DNA of 64,000 nt, from NCBI GenBank assembly GCA_951804985.1, contig OX638130.1, positions 38,454,751 to 38,518,750 of the forward strand, given 5' to 3'. The notes under the pieces were generated by a model. That model was not told the origin of the DNA. It was given only the letters and a program-made list of their open reading frames with translations, and ran no database searches. A program made the position numbers and the translations under genes. Shown in pieces: positions 34,878-45,683 of the stretch (the stretch's first letter is position 1; every line of letters starts with the position of its first letter). This stretch comes from Dryomyza anilis (Eukaryota > Arthropoda > Insecta > Diptera > Dryomyzidae).

Positions 34878-35189
34878 CCGCCGCGGTAGCTCAGTGGTTA
34901 GTGCGTTGGACTGCGAGCCGAAAGGTCCCCGATTCAAGCCTGGACTGGGGCTAACAACATCTTTTCATAGAAACATTTTTCTATACCGCGCTACCTCTCG
35001 TCAGTAAATGGCAAACCTACGTGAGTAAAACCATTGTCTATGAAAAGCTCTCACCCGCCGTTCGGATTCGGCAATAAACTGTAGGTCCCACCACTTTGAG
35101 TACAAATATAACACGCACAGTTCAAAATGGTGAGAGAGTTCGGCCGAAGTTCTATACTGGGCTGTAGCGCCAAACTATTATTATGTTAT
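34878..35189 (+). mobile_element. tRNA-derived SINE (family A) with 9-bp TSD inside the BEL element
   Basis: The head CCGCGGTAGCTCAGTGGTTA contains the A box TAGCTCAGTGG (34887-34897), and a B-box-like GATTCAAGCC lies at 34931-34940. The body contains TTCGGATTCGGCAATAAACT, and the tail ends CCAAACTATTATTATG. A perfect TATTTGTAT duplication flanks it (34869-34877 and 35190-35198). It inserted between the PBS and gag, so it post-dates the BEL element or the errantivirus piece. Confidence 0.92.
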
Positions 35190-35236
35190 TATTTGTATTT
35201 AAATAAATGCAATCATTGTTTAACTTTGTACAAACG

Positions 35237-35254
35237 GTCCCTGCTCGGGCGCCA
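35237..35254 (-). other. Primer-binding site of the BEL/Pao element
   Basis: The minus strand reads TGGCGCCCGAGCAGGGAC, five bases from the LTR edge. It is one base different from the tRNA-Lys-type PBS known in lentiviruses, so a Lys-type primer is inferred. Confidence 0.8.
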
Positions 35255-35259
35255 AAAAA

Positions 35260-35656
35260 TGTAGAAAATAAAACGAACTGTGTTGTACAAAGACAAAAAA
35301 TATATTAAAAATAAATTAGTTCTTGAACCGACATTCTGGCGATCGAGACCCGCTATCAATAGTACAAAAGACCTTGAACAATTTTCATGTAAAGTTCGAT
35401 TACACTCATTATCGAAGTGTCAGTACCGAACGAGAACAGCCGAGAGCACCCATAAATGGTGATAAAGATCGTAGAGGAGGTACGAGTGATGAAATGACAG
35501 TCTCTCTCAAGTGGATCCCATTTTAATAACAGTGCTGACGGTCGGTATAAATATTACCTATTATAAGTAACAAATGTTAATCTGGTTACAAATGTTAAAT
35601 AACAAACTATAAACATCAAAGCATTAATATAAACTTAAATATGTTTCGTTGGAACA
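35260..35656 (-). repeat. 5' LTR of the BEL/Pao element
   Basis: It reads TGTA at 35260 to AACA at 35656 and matches 25327-25749. It is the 5' LTR in the reading direction of the element. The outer flank AATAC (35657-35661) repeats the left flank. Confidence 0.93.
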
Positions 35657-35661
35657 AATAC

Positions 35662-36805
35662 ACCTTGTTTATTCTTGAGCAAAAAAAAAAAAAATTAATT
35701 TTTATTTTTTATTTTTGCTTTTTTATACACACAGAAAAAACTGTTAAAAATCGTCAGTTACAAGTTGTTATTTTATTTTGAACTAAACGACAATTTTGCT
35801 TGTCGAAATGTGTTCAAAACTTCTCGTTTTTAATCAAATCACCTAAGCGTTGTTGTCAATAAATTGTATTTTATAACAACAAAAAAAGTCAAGAAAAACT
35901 GAAACAGCTTAATTATTTAAGCATCTACATATTTCAGTGCAGTTCTGGTTCGAGAAGGGTGTGTATACAATATAAATACAATATAAAAATATCTCTCTTT
36001 CAATCTCTTGCAGATGAAACACCGTATCTTTTTTGCTTGCCAAAAGACGTATGATCTGATGAGCCAATACAGCATTGTTAACAAATAAACAATTTGAACC
36101 TTTTAATTCACTTCCAATTTTTGGGCCGTACAACGTTCGCTTTTGTCTTAGAGTTCACCACTACACTCCATTTAGTTGGGTTACTACATTGTTTATCTAT
36201 GGGAACTTTAGCCTACTAACTTCAGAAACACGACAGGCTTCTGCAAAGCTTCAAGAATTTTACATATAAGGCTCTAGGATAATAATATTGCAATGATTTA
36301 AGGTTTATTACAGTAAACATTAATCAATGCAATATTATGTTACCGTATTTATTTCGGTCCAGTTTATTGTCATATTTTCATAATGAATGTAGTATGTATA
36401 TTAATTAAGAGTTCTCAACTCATTGCTTCCTCTGGCAGCGTCAAATGTCATGCACCAAACAAATGCCGACGTTTTCAGTGTAGAACTCTTATTAATATAC
36501 ATACTTTTTTTTTAAACTAGTTGTCATTTTGGCTATTGTCAACATATCATCAATATTTAAAATGTTATATTAACTGATTAGTAATTGCATTTAAAAATTC
36601 CAGAAATTCTGCAGTGTGTGTCCTTTTTGCTCTAAAACCTCTATTTAAAATAATTTCCATTTTTTTTGTTTTACGTAATAACACAAAAACTCTATGTAAT
36701 ATTGAAGAACTAAGTATGAGATATTGATATGAATCTTGAAACCATCAGAATAACATAGTAAAATCGCGGATCCTTTTTGGTTGTGCTATGTAATTGCACA
36801 ATTAA
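35662..36805. other. AT-rich spacer
   Basis: Nothing is supported. A pair of similar inverted stretches near 36390-36430 and 36475-36510 (AGTATGTATATTAATTAAGA against TTATTAATATACATACTTTT) surrounds about 60 bp of GC-richer DNA and may be a tiny MITE. Confidence 0.45.
36386..36513. mobile_element. Possible small MITE
   Basis: AGTATGTATATTAATTAAGA with GTTCT (36389-36415) is inverted relative to AGAACTCTTATTAATATACA with TACT (36484-36509). The interior is short and GC-richer. Confidence 0.5.
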
Positions 36806-37317
36806 GGGCCCTATTATTATTAGCGAATGCTTTTGGCGAAACGCACACTTTGGCGAAGCGAACGCAATTTGGCGAATGTACTAATTTTTATGGTTTTAAA
36901 AGTAAGCAACACTTTCAATATTGACAGATCAAATGACGGATTTCCGTGTTGCAAAAAATAGTATCATGTTGCGTGCTTTTAGTACTGCCTTTTTTTTTAG
37001 AACAGATACTCTTTTATCTTAATATTTATTTTTTTTTATTAAAAAACCATTTAATATTATTTATGGTTTAACAAACGTTAACTCGATTTATAACAATAAT
37101 ACTTTTCGGTTTTTTTGCTATTTTTTGTCTATAAAAGATCAAAAATTATCCAAATAAACTTCCGAACAATTCAAATTAGTTAAAATTTACAGTAAAATAT
37201 GTTTTTAAATGTTAATATTGAAATTATTTTTACATAAAAATAAATACTTTTTATTAAAAAAAGTAGTTTTTTATTTGGGGCAATACTTTTTTATTTTAAT
37301 TTAAAGAAACCCTAGAG

Positions 37318-38528
37318 CAGGCATGTCAAACTCATTTGGCATCACGGGCCGCATTGGCAACTCAAAAGAGGAGGCGGGCCGCAATTGTGTACCATCCAAA
37401 AAAAAAACACTATTTTTTTACATTTCGTTCTTCTCTTATAACATATATTGTTAATATGATAAAATTTTCCAGTGATAAGATGATAAAATTTTTCTCGTTA
37501 AAAGCGCCGCAGGCGTTTTTGTTTTGCGATTTTTGTCTGTTTGAAATATATCGAAAAAATGTTCGAACTTCTTTGATCCTGCCAAAAATGTTGTCCGGGG
37601 TATATACAATGGAGTATATTTCTACTAGAGACAATATTATAAAACAGATCTAACAATTATCCAAAATTGTTGCAACTTTTTATGTCCGCAAAATCGTACG
37701 ATATCGAATTAGTTTTTGTACCAATATCAAAGGCCAAATCGTACTAAAACTGCAAAAATAGTTCAAAGCGACATATAGACATACAACCACAAAAAGTAAT
37801 TATTGATTATTTTTTTTGAAACTTTGGACCACTGTATCTCTGGAGAGGGTGAGTCTTGAACTCTGGTAGATTTGGTGTGGAATGTCTCCAATACAAAAAG
37901 TTTTAGTTACTAAAAAAAAATGTTAAAATGAATCCAATTCCAATTTGTACAATGCAAGACTCTTGTCTGCAAGGGAAATTCAAAACTTTACATTACATTT
38001 AAAATAAAAACTTTGGATCAATGTATCTCTGGAGAGGGTGAGTCTTGAACTCTGGTAGATTTGGTGTGGATGTGTCCAATACAAAAAGTTTTAGTTACTA
38101 AAAAAAAATGTTAAAATAAATTCAATTCCAATTTGTACAATGCAAGACTCTTGTCTGCAAGGGAAATACAAAACTTTACATTACATTTAACATTTTATGA
38201 ATATAAAACAATATTACATAATGAAAAAAGGTAAATATTATTGTTATGCCATTTATGCAACGTCATTTATAATATTTAAAATGAAAATTAGGAAAATAAA
38301 TTAAGACTCTATATTAAAAACTCATCAATTTCTTATTATTAAACTTTGGAAAATACAAAAATATTGATTTTTTTTTTAATTAATAAGTTGTTAACCAAGA
38401 TTAGTAATTTAATTTAATATCATTTTAACGCCTGAAAATAAAATATTTTTAAAATTTTTCAATTCTTAAAAATATATTTTTTTATATTATTTAAAAAGTC
38501 TTCGCGGGCCGCGTGTTTGACATGCCTG
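37318..38528. mobile_element. 1211-bp hAT-like non-autonomous element, TSD CCCTAGAG
   Basis: The ends CAGGCATGTCAAACTCATTT and the inverted GTTTGACATGCCTG, each next to a GGGCCGC motif, are flanked by a perfect 8-bp duplication CCCTAGAG (37310-37317 and 38529-38536). Both the 8-bp TSD and the CAGG...TGTCAAAC terminus fit hAT. The interior is AT-rich, lacks transposase, and carries a 189-bp tandem duplication. Confidence 0.93.
37820..38197 (+). repeat. 189-bp tandem duplication inside the hAT-like element
   Basis: Two near-identical units start at ACTTTGGACCACTGTATCTC (37820) and CTTTGGATCAATGTATCTCT (38010). Each ends with GCAAGGGAAAT and CAAAACTTTACATTACATTT. Confidence 0.95.
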
Positions 38529-39223
38529 CCCTAGAGTTTCAAAACAGTTGCTGTGAATTGTCTTGTTTAGAAAAATAATAAAAATGTTCCAAAAAAACGA
38601 TGGATCCAACGCAATCAAAGAGAGCGCGTTAAACAGAAGCCAATACGGTGTGCAGAAAGCTGGAGCGACGACGAGGAGGAAGACTACAATAAGTTACAGT
38701 GATGGTGGTCTGTCCTCCGAAGCAATCATCTGTGGCACAAATAACTTCGCGCGATGAACCAAACTGCATCCTCAGCAGCAGTCGGAGCAGTTCCAGACAT
38801 TTTTTATATTAGTCTTTAAACTTAACACTATAAATGAAGTATGAAAAAAATTGTTTTTTTTACGTTTATTAGTTAGGTCACAAAGAACTCAAAATTATAG
38901 ACATCCTTTTCGAAAAACTAAAGGATAAGAAAAACTGAAAATCAGAAAAAGCCTAATAAACAATACACAAAAGAAAAAAATGAAATATCAAATGAAACAC
39001 TGAAAAACAATAGATAAAGATACGTTCGCAGATTCGTCCCATGAACTGTTGATTCGCCGATTTTGACACTTGAAGCGAATTAAAATCGGTTGAGTGTTGC
39101 ATGTTTCGTTCGCTTGACTTTTCCCGTTTTTTGACGAATGAAGTCTGGCGAATGTAAGTCGTGATAGCTTTTTGGACGTTCGCTTCGCCAAAACCATTCA
39201 CTTCGTTAATCACAATAGGGCCC

Positions 39224-39795
39224 TAATAAAACATATTTTATTATATTTTAGTTTATTGTTTATTTAATTCGTAGTTTATCGTAAATTTTTTTTTGGGAAA
39301 ATCACTAGATTGAGAAAATATTAAATTGATTCACAATTTATTAAATAGAAAATAGCATTTCAAATTGTTATGTGTCGTAATTTTTCAAGGTTAGATCACA
39401 TGGTAAATTTGGAAGTAGAGAGTTGGTTTGATGAAGTTAGTAAGAATTATGAATGTAATAGTCGGTCTTACCCCGGTCTTCTTTCGCTCCGCGTCGACTT
39501 TCTAAAACAAGGACCTCTAAAAATGAGAAGTAGCTTTTTAAACTCAAAAAAATATGATCCTGTGATGTTGCGCCAACAGCTTAAAGGACGTTTTTAAACT
39601 TTTAATGACTATTTTCAATAAAATTATTATTACTACAAGTGCAAAACGATATCACTAAATTTTCTTTCTTTATTTAATTTAAAATCTCGTACTGAAATTA
39701 TGGTTTTTAAAATTATAAATTTTTAGTTAACTGTTTCAGTTTCTTGGCTTGATAATCACGTAAAATGTAAACCTTTTTTTAATATAGTAATTTTA
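39224..39795. other. AT-rich spacer
   Basis: A 75-codon plus frame (39370-39597) resembles nothing I recognise; it may be chance. Confidence 0.4.
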
Positions 39796-39888
39796 ACTTT
39801 GAGTACAAATATAACACGCACAGCTCAAAATGGTGAAAGAGCTCGGCCTAAGTTCTTATAGGACTGTAGTGCCAAACTATTATTATAA
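39796..39888 (+). mobile_element. 5'-truncated SINE (family A) tail
   Basis: It covers only the last 93 bases or so of the SINE: TTTGAGTACAAATATAACAC, CAAAATGGTGAAAGAGCTCG and CAAACTATTATTAT. Truncation at the 5' side is typical of incomplete target-primed reverse transcription. Confidence 0.88.
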
Positions 39889-41030
39889 TTAATTTTAACG
39901 TTCGAAAATTTTCAAGTTTTTTGCCTAAACTATTAAGTTTTTCCTCTAAAAAAAACGTGTAAAAGTTTTACATGATTTGTTCACCATTATGGTTCATAAT
40001 AAATAGTAACAAAAGCGGTAAAATTGTTTTTTCAAAAATAGTCCTTTAATTAACGTTTATCCTTAAGTTGTTGTTACATAAAATACAAACAAAAAAAATT
40101 CAATCAGTTAACTTCTAAAGTTGAAGAGAGTCTAAAATATTTTAAGATTATTAATATATTAATTTTAATTTAATTATTAATATTAATTAATTATTAATAT
40201 AATTACACCGATAGTTATACTCAAAACAAGTATTTAAGTTATTCTTAATTATGTGTTAACTACAGCGTGAATGAAAGTCCCTAAACAATAAAACGTATTT
40301 AATTCTAACTCGATTAAAAATTTACTTAACGTAAAATTGTTGATCTTCGACATATTTATAAAAAAATATTTTTTGTAAAGTATGTCAGAGTCAGTTTCAA
40401 TTAGTTCATAATGACATATTTTTTCATTTATTTTTTCTTTTATTAAAAAACAAATATAAAACTACACAAATATACACTCACAGTGATCGCTCTACGCCAA
40501 GTATTCGTCGGTCAGACAAATAGAAGCCGGCCAAGCGTATTTAATCGAAGAAGATCATTGATTTAATCGCAGGTTTTCAAAAGTACCTGATGCCAAAACA
40601 ACTGCTGGGTAGCGCCATGTATCAACTGCGGACACTCTGCGTCTAGTTGCAGACTACCGTTCGCCATTAAGCTGAAGTCTGCACTAAAAACTGCTTGGGC
40701 GTTGCCACGCCCAAGCTTATTTACAACAACCGTCACTAGCAAAATAAGACAAAAATGAAAAAAGGTTAAAAAGTTTAATATTCACCTTAAATAAAGTAAC
40801 GCAAATTAAAACACAAAATTTAGATGGTGCAATTTCTTTTTCTCTCACCGTGCATTTCTGTGGCAGATCGTCAACCAGTTAGCTAATGGACGCTACGTTT
40901 TTGAATGTTGCAACTCATTCTGCTTCTCTGATGAGTACGACAGGCGTTCCTCCTTGTCGAATGCCAAGAAACAACAACCCAGCTGTTGATTGACATAGAA
41001 GACTGAAAAATAGAATACATTGGCATGCCA
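39889..41030. other. Spacer with a jockey-like ORF1 knuckle fragment
   Basis: Mostly AT-rich. At 40618-40745 a plus-strand frame reads PCINCGHSASSCRLPFAI, a CCHC-like knuckle as in jockey-clade LINE ORF1 proteins. No upstream or downstream ORF survives, so this is a small relic. The region 40850-41010 is GC-richer and unassigned. Confidence 0.45.
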
Positions 41031-41684
41031 CAGTGTAGGGCAAAAATTATTTCAAATAAAAAATAAAAAGATATCAAATAACTTTCATTTATTTGTTATT
41101 TTGAGTGACAAATAATTTTTGATTTATTTGTATTTCAAATAACAAATAAATTTAATTTATTTGTTATCTTTTTATTCGTTATTTGAAAATTTCAAATAAA
41201 AATACAAATGATTTTGTTTTCAAAGATTTTATTAAAATGTGAATTAAAAACCACGCACTTTTTAAGGATATTTACAGCGATTATGGCTGGGACTAACATC
41301 TTTTCATAAAAATCATTTTTATATACCGCTCTACCTCTCGGCAGACAATGGCAAACCACACTGCCCACGAAATGCTCTGAGCCGAGCGTGAACTATTACA
41401 ATTATTATTATTGTTGGTATATTTAACTCCAATAATGATGCCACGAATTCTCATGGCGATCATTTGGAACACAATTTTCAAATTTTGTTTTTATTTATTG
41501 CTTCATTTTACATTTCAAATAAATTTATTTTAATTAACAAATAACAAATAATTTATTTGTCTCGTCAAATAAAAAGATGAAAGATAAAAATTTGATATTT
41601 GAACAAAAAATAAAAAATACAAATAAAAAAAGTATTTGTTATCATTTATTTGAATAAAAATTTATTCAATAATGCCCTACACTG
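41031..41684. mobile_element. 654-bp TIR element (CAGTGTAGGGCA) containing a SINE piece
   Basis: CAGTGTAGGGCA at 41031 is inverted relative to TGCCCTACACTG ending at 41684. Both arms consist of AAATAACAAATAAA-type repeats, which makes the arms strongly self-complementary. A family A SINE body fragment sits in the middle (41284-41410). A hAT-like terminus is possible, but no 8-bp TSD is visible. The element cuts the gag relic to its right. Confidence 0.75.
41284..41410 (+). mobile_element. Internal SINE (family A) fragment
   Basis: GGGACTAACATCTTTTCATA, ACCGCTCTACCTCTCGGCAG and AATGGCAAACC match the body just after the B box. The tRNA head and the last half of the body are lost or rearranged. 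Confidence 0.75.
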
Positions 41685-42406
41685 TTATATTGATTTGTAT
41701 TATTTGAATAATTTGGCAAATGATTGTTTAGATAATTATAGTTTATATTATATCTTCCAACATTATTCCCATTATTATATAGATTATAATTTGCATAACC
41801 GGCTTCATGTATTGCAGTTTCTAGGTCAATTGGGTTTCTACAAAATATGATTGAACGCATAGGTTCTGGAATTTTACTTTTAAATAGATTAAGTACTGAT
41901 GTTTTATTATTTATGATGGATTGCTCTGCAATTTCGACATTGGATGCTTCAATTTTTGTTTTTAATTTTGTTTGTTTGTTTTAAATTAAGTCTTCTCAAC
42001 ACTGTTTTGATTTCGTTGTAAAAATGTACACAATTTGATTTAAAAGTTATACTTTTGAACTTATCGAACAACTCTTCTAAAATTGATCGGTCACCAAAAT
42101 GATTCATTAAAATTAATTTCATACTTATCCATGATACGACATGATTATTTATCTCAATAATTTCTATTGCTTTACCTTTTAACTTTGATTTTATTACTTC
42201 TGATAAAATATCTTGACCTGACCTATCGTATCGTAGCGTACTAAAACTGGATGTATTTTATCAACCAAATCTACAAAATGTTGAAGATCCCTCAAGTCTC
42301 CGAAGAACTCTGGTAATTTTTCGAGGAATTTTAAAGGATCGATATTAAGAGTAATTGCCATATTTTTTAAAGCAACGTTTTCTAATATTATAACAATTTT
42401 TTCCAT
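41666..42406 (-). pseudogene. Errantivirus-type gag relic
   Basis: The minus frame 42406-42194 (MEKIVIILENVALKNMAITL; FLEKLPEFFGDLRDLQHFVD) continues after a frameshift as KSKLKGKAIEIIE, SILEELFDKFKSI and FYNEIKTVLRRLNLK. It ends near 41666 in an Asn/Tyr-rich tail (IDLETAIHEAG, then NYNLYNNGNN). This resembles the Gag of Ty3/gypsy errantiviruses (FFGD..DL..FV and the late E-A-G motif). A frameshift plus stops lie between 42190 and 41860. No pol is adjacent. Confidence 0.75.
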
Positions 42407-43779
42407 AAACTAATTTTGATATCCTAACAATTACAATAATAATTTTTATTTTTATTAACTATTTACTGCTTATGTTCCTTTTCTCGTCTTGGTGATTTTT
42501 TCTGATTTTTTTTTTTTTTTTGTGTAAATTGTCTAATTTTCGTTCCACATCAGAGATAGTAGAATATTCAATACAAATGATATTCTCATAAGCAGTATTG
42601 ACAAATTTTGAGATGGGTTTTCCCACTGACAACGTTAGATTCAGTAGATATAAATGTTCATGCTGCGATCCATTCGTTTGTTCAGCAATTCTAATATCGT
42701 ATTTCTTCTTCCAGCGTAAAAGAATTAGTACAACCTAGGGCATTCCTCTTTTGGATCGTCGTGTTTCTTGTATCCTTCTGGATTTTAGAACTTTTTTTTC
42801 GTTTTGGTAGTATGGTAGACCACGCACAGGTCACAGGTTACGTCTCATTTTTATTTAACGGATGAAGGCAAGTTGGTATAAAACCTTCCTACTGCTTGCG
42901 ATTAAACTTCGTAAAAACGAAAAATGGCGGAGTGTTCCAACCTGTGGTATTTCTTTTTGTGATTTATTTTTATTTTACGATTTATTTATCATGTTTTTTT
43001 TAAATTTTGTCGCGTTTGTATAAGAACTCTACTGTAGAGTCTTGTGGACAATCCTGCGGACTGCGCCAGTGAACCTTATTGGAAATGATAAAGTGTTTTT
43101 AAAAAGGAAAACGAATACGCGTTGTTTGCCGTTTGGCTTTATTAACTGAATTGAAACTCAACTTAAAATATATATTTGCTCAAATGGACAGTGTCCATTT
43201 GTTTATTATACACCGAAAAACTACTGTAATAAAAATAAATAAAAATGTATTTAAAATAAATACATATGGGCATTTCCAGAAAAACGTCAACCACGACCGA
43301 AAAATTCGAAAGTACGTGAAGTTAAATAATTTTTGAAAAATTGTTATTTTTGGATGAAAATTCGAACATGATGAAGTGGCCACGGGCCAGTCCAGGAGGC
43401 CTGTGCACAAACTTTTCATATGTCATTCGAAAGGTAATGACTTTTACTTCCCTTTTACTACGCGCAACAGTTGAACAGTTGAGTTACTTATACTTATTTG
43501 CAACCCATGATGAGTTTCAGTCATAGAGTTACCAACTTTAATTTTTGCTTTTTTATTTTCAAAACTAACCTGATTCAGCGAGAAACCCAATGAGTTGTCA
43601 ACACTAGTATTCTGGCGCCAAGTCATTCGATCGGATGTTGTTTATCGACTCTATGAATGTATAGAATACGAAATGGGTTCCGTTTCTACCTACTCATTGT
43701 TGCAGTCGTCTGTCGTGTATTCGAATGAACATCCCATCCTGCGGCTTTTTTTGTTTTTCAGCCTGTTGATGGCTGTGCA
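42407..43779. other. Unassigned, partly retroelement-like
   Basis: A minus-strand open stretch at about 42540-42720 (RWKKKYDIRIAEQTNGSQHE; YLLNLTLSVGKPISKFVNTA) looks like errantivirus leader or ORF coding, but I cannot place it. The rest, including 42770-43130 and 43340-43780, shows no recognisable gene. The stretch 43345-43640 has hints of old TE ends only. Confidence 0.4.
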
Positions 43780-44870
43780 GACCTCCTCACGGTCAGGCGG
43801 CGGTATGTCAACGCCGTCGTCAGCAACTGGGGTTGTCAAGCTGTCTTTTCAATCTAGTAGTTGTCGTCATCGCCTACTAGAAGATAAGAGAAGTGGTCTC
43901 TCCATAATCTCAGTGTACCCTGGACATCTGTTCCTAGATTCCCGCCATCGTCCTGACAGGAAGAGGGTCCGGTCTTTAAACCTCCGGTCAGGCGTCTTAT
44001 CTTCTGAAAAAATTTTCGAGCCTCGTTCCTGTCGTCATGCATCTCAATATCTTCACACTTGCGTCCTTCTAATTATCTTTTCTTTCGCCTGAAATGATGT
44101 CTCTCCTGCTTTCTCTTCTCTGTGTATCGCTCCTATCTGTATGCAGCGTTTTTCTCTGCAGTGGCTGCGCGACACTCTTCGTCATACCACTAGTTCCGTA
44201 GTGGGCGTTGGAATCCATGCACCTCTTCGGCGGCCGTACGCATTGAGCGGGAGACGTGTGTCCACTGCGCGCAGATATCATCGAGAGGGGAGTGCCTTGG
44301 GCAAGCAGGTGTGAGAGTCGAGCGGCATAGGCTTGTTCGGTCTGTTGTGTGTGCAGCTTACTGACGTCTAGCTGTCTCACAATTTTGATGACGTGTCGGG
44401 GGCAGCGCTCACAGTCTTCGTCGAGGCGCTCATAGAAGGTCTCTTTGGTTTCATCGTCCTTCTATTTCGTCGGAGCGTGCGCACAAATAAGGCTGATGAT
44501 GAAGTATTTAGCCTTGATGCGAATTGTTGCCAGTCGTTCGTTCACAGGTGTGAACCTAGAAACAAGGTGGCGGAGTCTCTTGTCGACTACAACAATCAAA
44601 TTCATGCCTCATCGCATGACAGCTGTAGTAAATGTCACAGGATGCCTGTTTAGAGCAGCCCTGTTCTGTCCATCGCATTTCCTGTATTGCGGTGATGTCA
44701 GCCTTGTATCTTTCGACGACATCAACCAACTGCATATCTGTAAATCATGGTCCTTTATACGTTTGCGTAGGTTGTCATCGTGTTTTCGGGTCGGTATCAG
44801 AGACATGCTATCTGTTTTTGTAGAATCAACTTTTTTATATGGCGGGTCACAATCCCAACGCACTAACTAC
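43780..44870 (-). mobile_element. RTE-like LINE fragment (endonuclease to linker)
   Basis: The minus strand encodes, in scattered frames, the endonuclease part (NLIVVVDKRLRHLVSRFTPV; YFIISLICAHAPTK; FYERLDEDCERCPRHVIKIV), then DVSKLHTQQTEQAYAARLS. It next shows the EN-RT linker (GPSSCQDDGGNLGTDVQGTL; RLWRDHFSYLLVGDDDN). Two stops and several frame shifts are present, and the RT is missing. The LRLWRDHFS.LL.GDD signature is common in RTE-type LINEs of insects. The plus-strand open frame 43595-44092 is its antisense. Confidence 0.8.
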
Positions 44871-45319
44871 TACTTATTTTTTGCCTGGCGAGGTATATGT
44901 GCTGGACAGCATTTTTTAAGGGGTTTAAACCGTTATATCTCACTTTATAACTCACTTTATAAGTACATAAAATTATTATATATTAGGTAAAAGTTTCATG
45001 ATGATAAAATAATACATATTTCGATATATTAAATGAAATTTAAAGTCATATTATTATATATCTATTTTTACACTTATATATTTACTGTACATATGTGCAC
45101 AATATGAAATATTAATTAACCTCAAAATTTATCATTTTTTAATAATATTTTGATATTGCACACCTGCGGACATGTTTTCAAAGCACAACGTAAAAACTTT
45201 AGTACGCAATTTTAAAGATAAATTAGGTGTCAGTATTTCTTAACCTTAATTAATTGTTTTCCGTGGAGGTACATGTGAAGGACAGCACAATTTCCAAAAA
45301 TATTAATTTCTTAGCAGAA
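44871..45319. other. AT-rich spacer
   Basis: A tRNA-like scrap CCCAACGCACTAACTACTAC (44851) lies at the left edge; nothing else is recognised. Confidence 0.4.
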
Positions 45320-45324
45320 CTTGT

Positions 45325-45678
45325 TGTTCAGGGGAGCCTTAAATTTAAACTTATATTCTGGAAACCCTTTAAAATAATTTGTTTTTTTTTTATACTTATA
45401 CATTATACATTAACATATAAATACTATTGTTTGATATTCCGGAGTTAGTCATCGTGCGACTCACTCCGGAGTCAGTCGCATAAAATTCGTCGTCGTGCGA
45501 CGTACTCCGCGGAGCGTCGCAAATATTACATAAATAAAATGTTAGTCAAATAACAATCGTCGTCGTGCGACGTACTCCGCGGAGCGTCGTTAATATTGCA
45601 TAAATTAAATTGTTAGCTATTAAACCGAAGCAAAATTGCTTGTTTTATTTAAGCGCTAAAAAAGCTTAGCGCGTCAAC
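45325..45678 (+). repeat. 5' LTR of the second BEL/Pao element
   Basis: It contains palindromic CGTGCGACGTACTCCGCGGAG units twice (about 45495 and 45565; written here as the core only: CGACGTACTCCGCGGAG) and a related CCGGAGT...ACTCCGG palindrome near 45440. These are GC-rich islands in AT-rich flanks and are likely regulatory. Confidence 0.93.
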
Positions 45679-45683
45679 ATGGT

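Larger units (their letters stand above)
25327..35656 (-). mobile_element. BEL/Pao LTR retrotransposon with nested insertions
   Basis: Two LTRs in the same orientation (25327-25749 and 35260-35656), both TGTA...AACA, are flanked by a perfect 5-bp TSD AATAC (25322-25326 and 35657-35661). A PBS adjoins the right LTR on the minus strand, so the element reads right to left. BEL-type gag and pol relics occupy about 29972-25780. About 5 kb between the PBS and gag (about 29980-35230) is filled by foreign retroelement pieces and a SINE. All coding parts are broken; RT and protease catalytic segments are deleted. Confidence 0.9.
36806..39223. mobile_element. 2.4-kb TIR element (GGGCCCTATT termini) hosting a hAT-like insertion
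   Basis: GGGCCCTATTATTATTAGCG at 36806 and the reverse complement of the right end, GGGCCCTATTGTGATTAACG, are imperfect TIRs. Both are followed by TTTGGCGAA and GCGAACG motifs (GAAGCGAACG at about 36856; CGTTCGCTTC at about 39177). A fragmentary 64-codon frame (38563-38757) has no recognised family. The superfamily is unresolved because no TSD is clear. Removing the hAT-like element leaves about 1.2 kb. Confidence 0.75.

Noticed and set aside
34878..34950. A functional tRNA gene
   Set aside because: A and B boxes are present, but the anticodon and acceptor stems do not pair well and the sequence continues into a SINE body with TSD.
39370..39597. 75-codon plus frame as a gene
   Set aside because: No recognisable family, neighbours are TE sequence, and it could arise by chance in AT-rich DNA.
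43595..44092. A 165-codon plus-strand frame
   Set aside because: It overlaps the antisense of the RTE-like linker (RLWRDHFS...), which carries the real signature on the minus strand.
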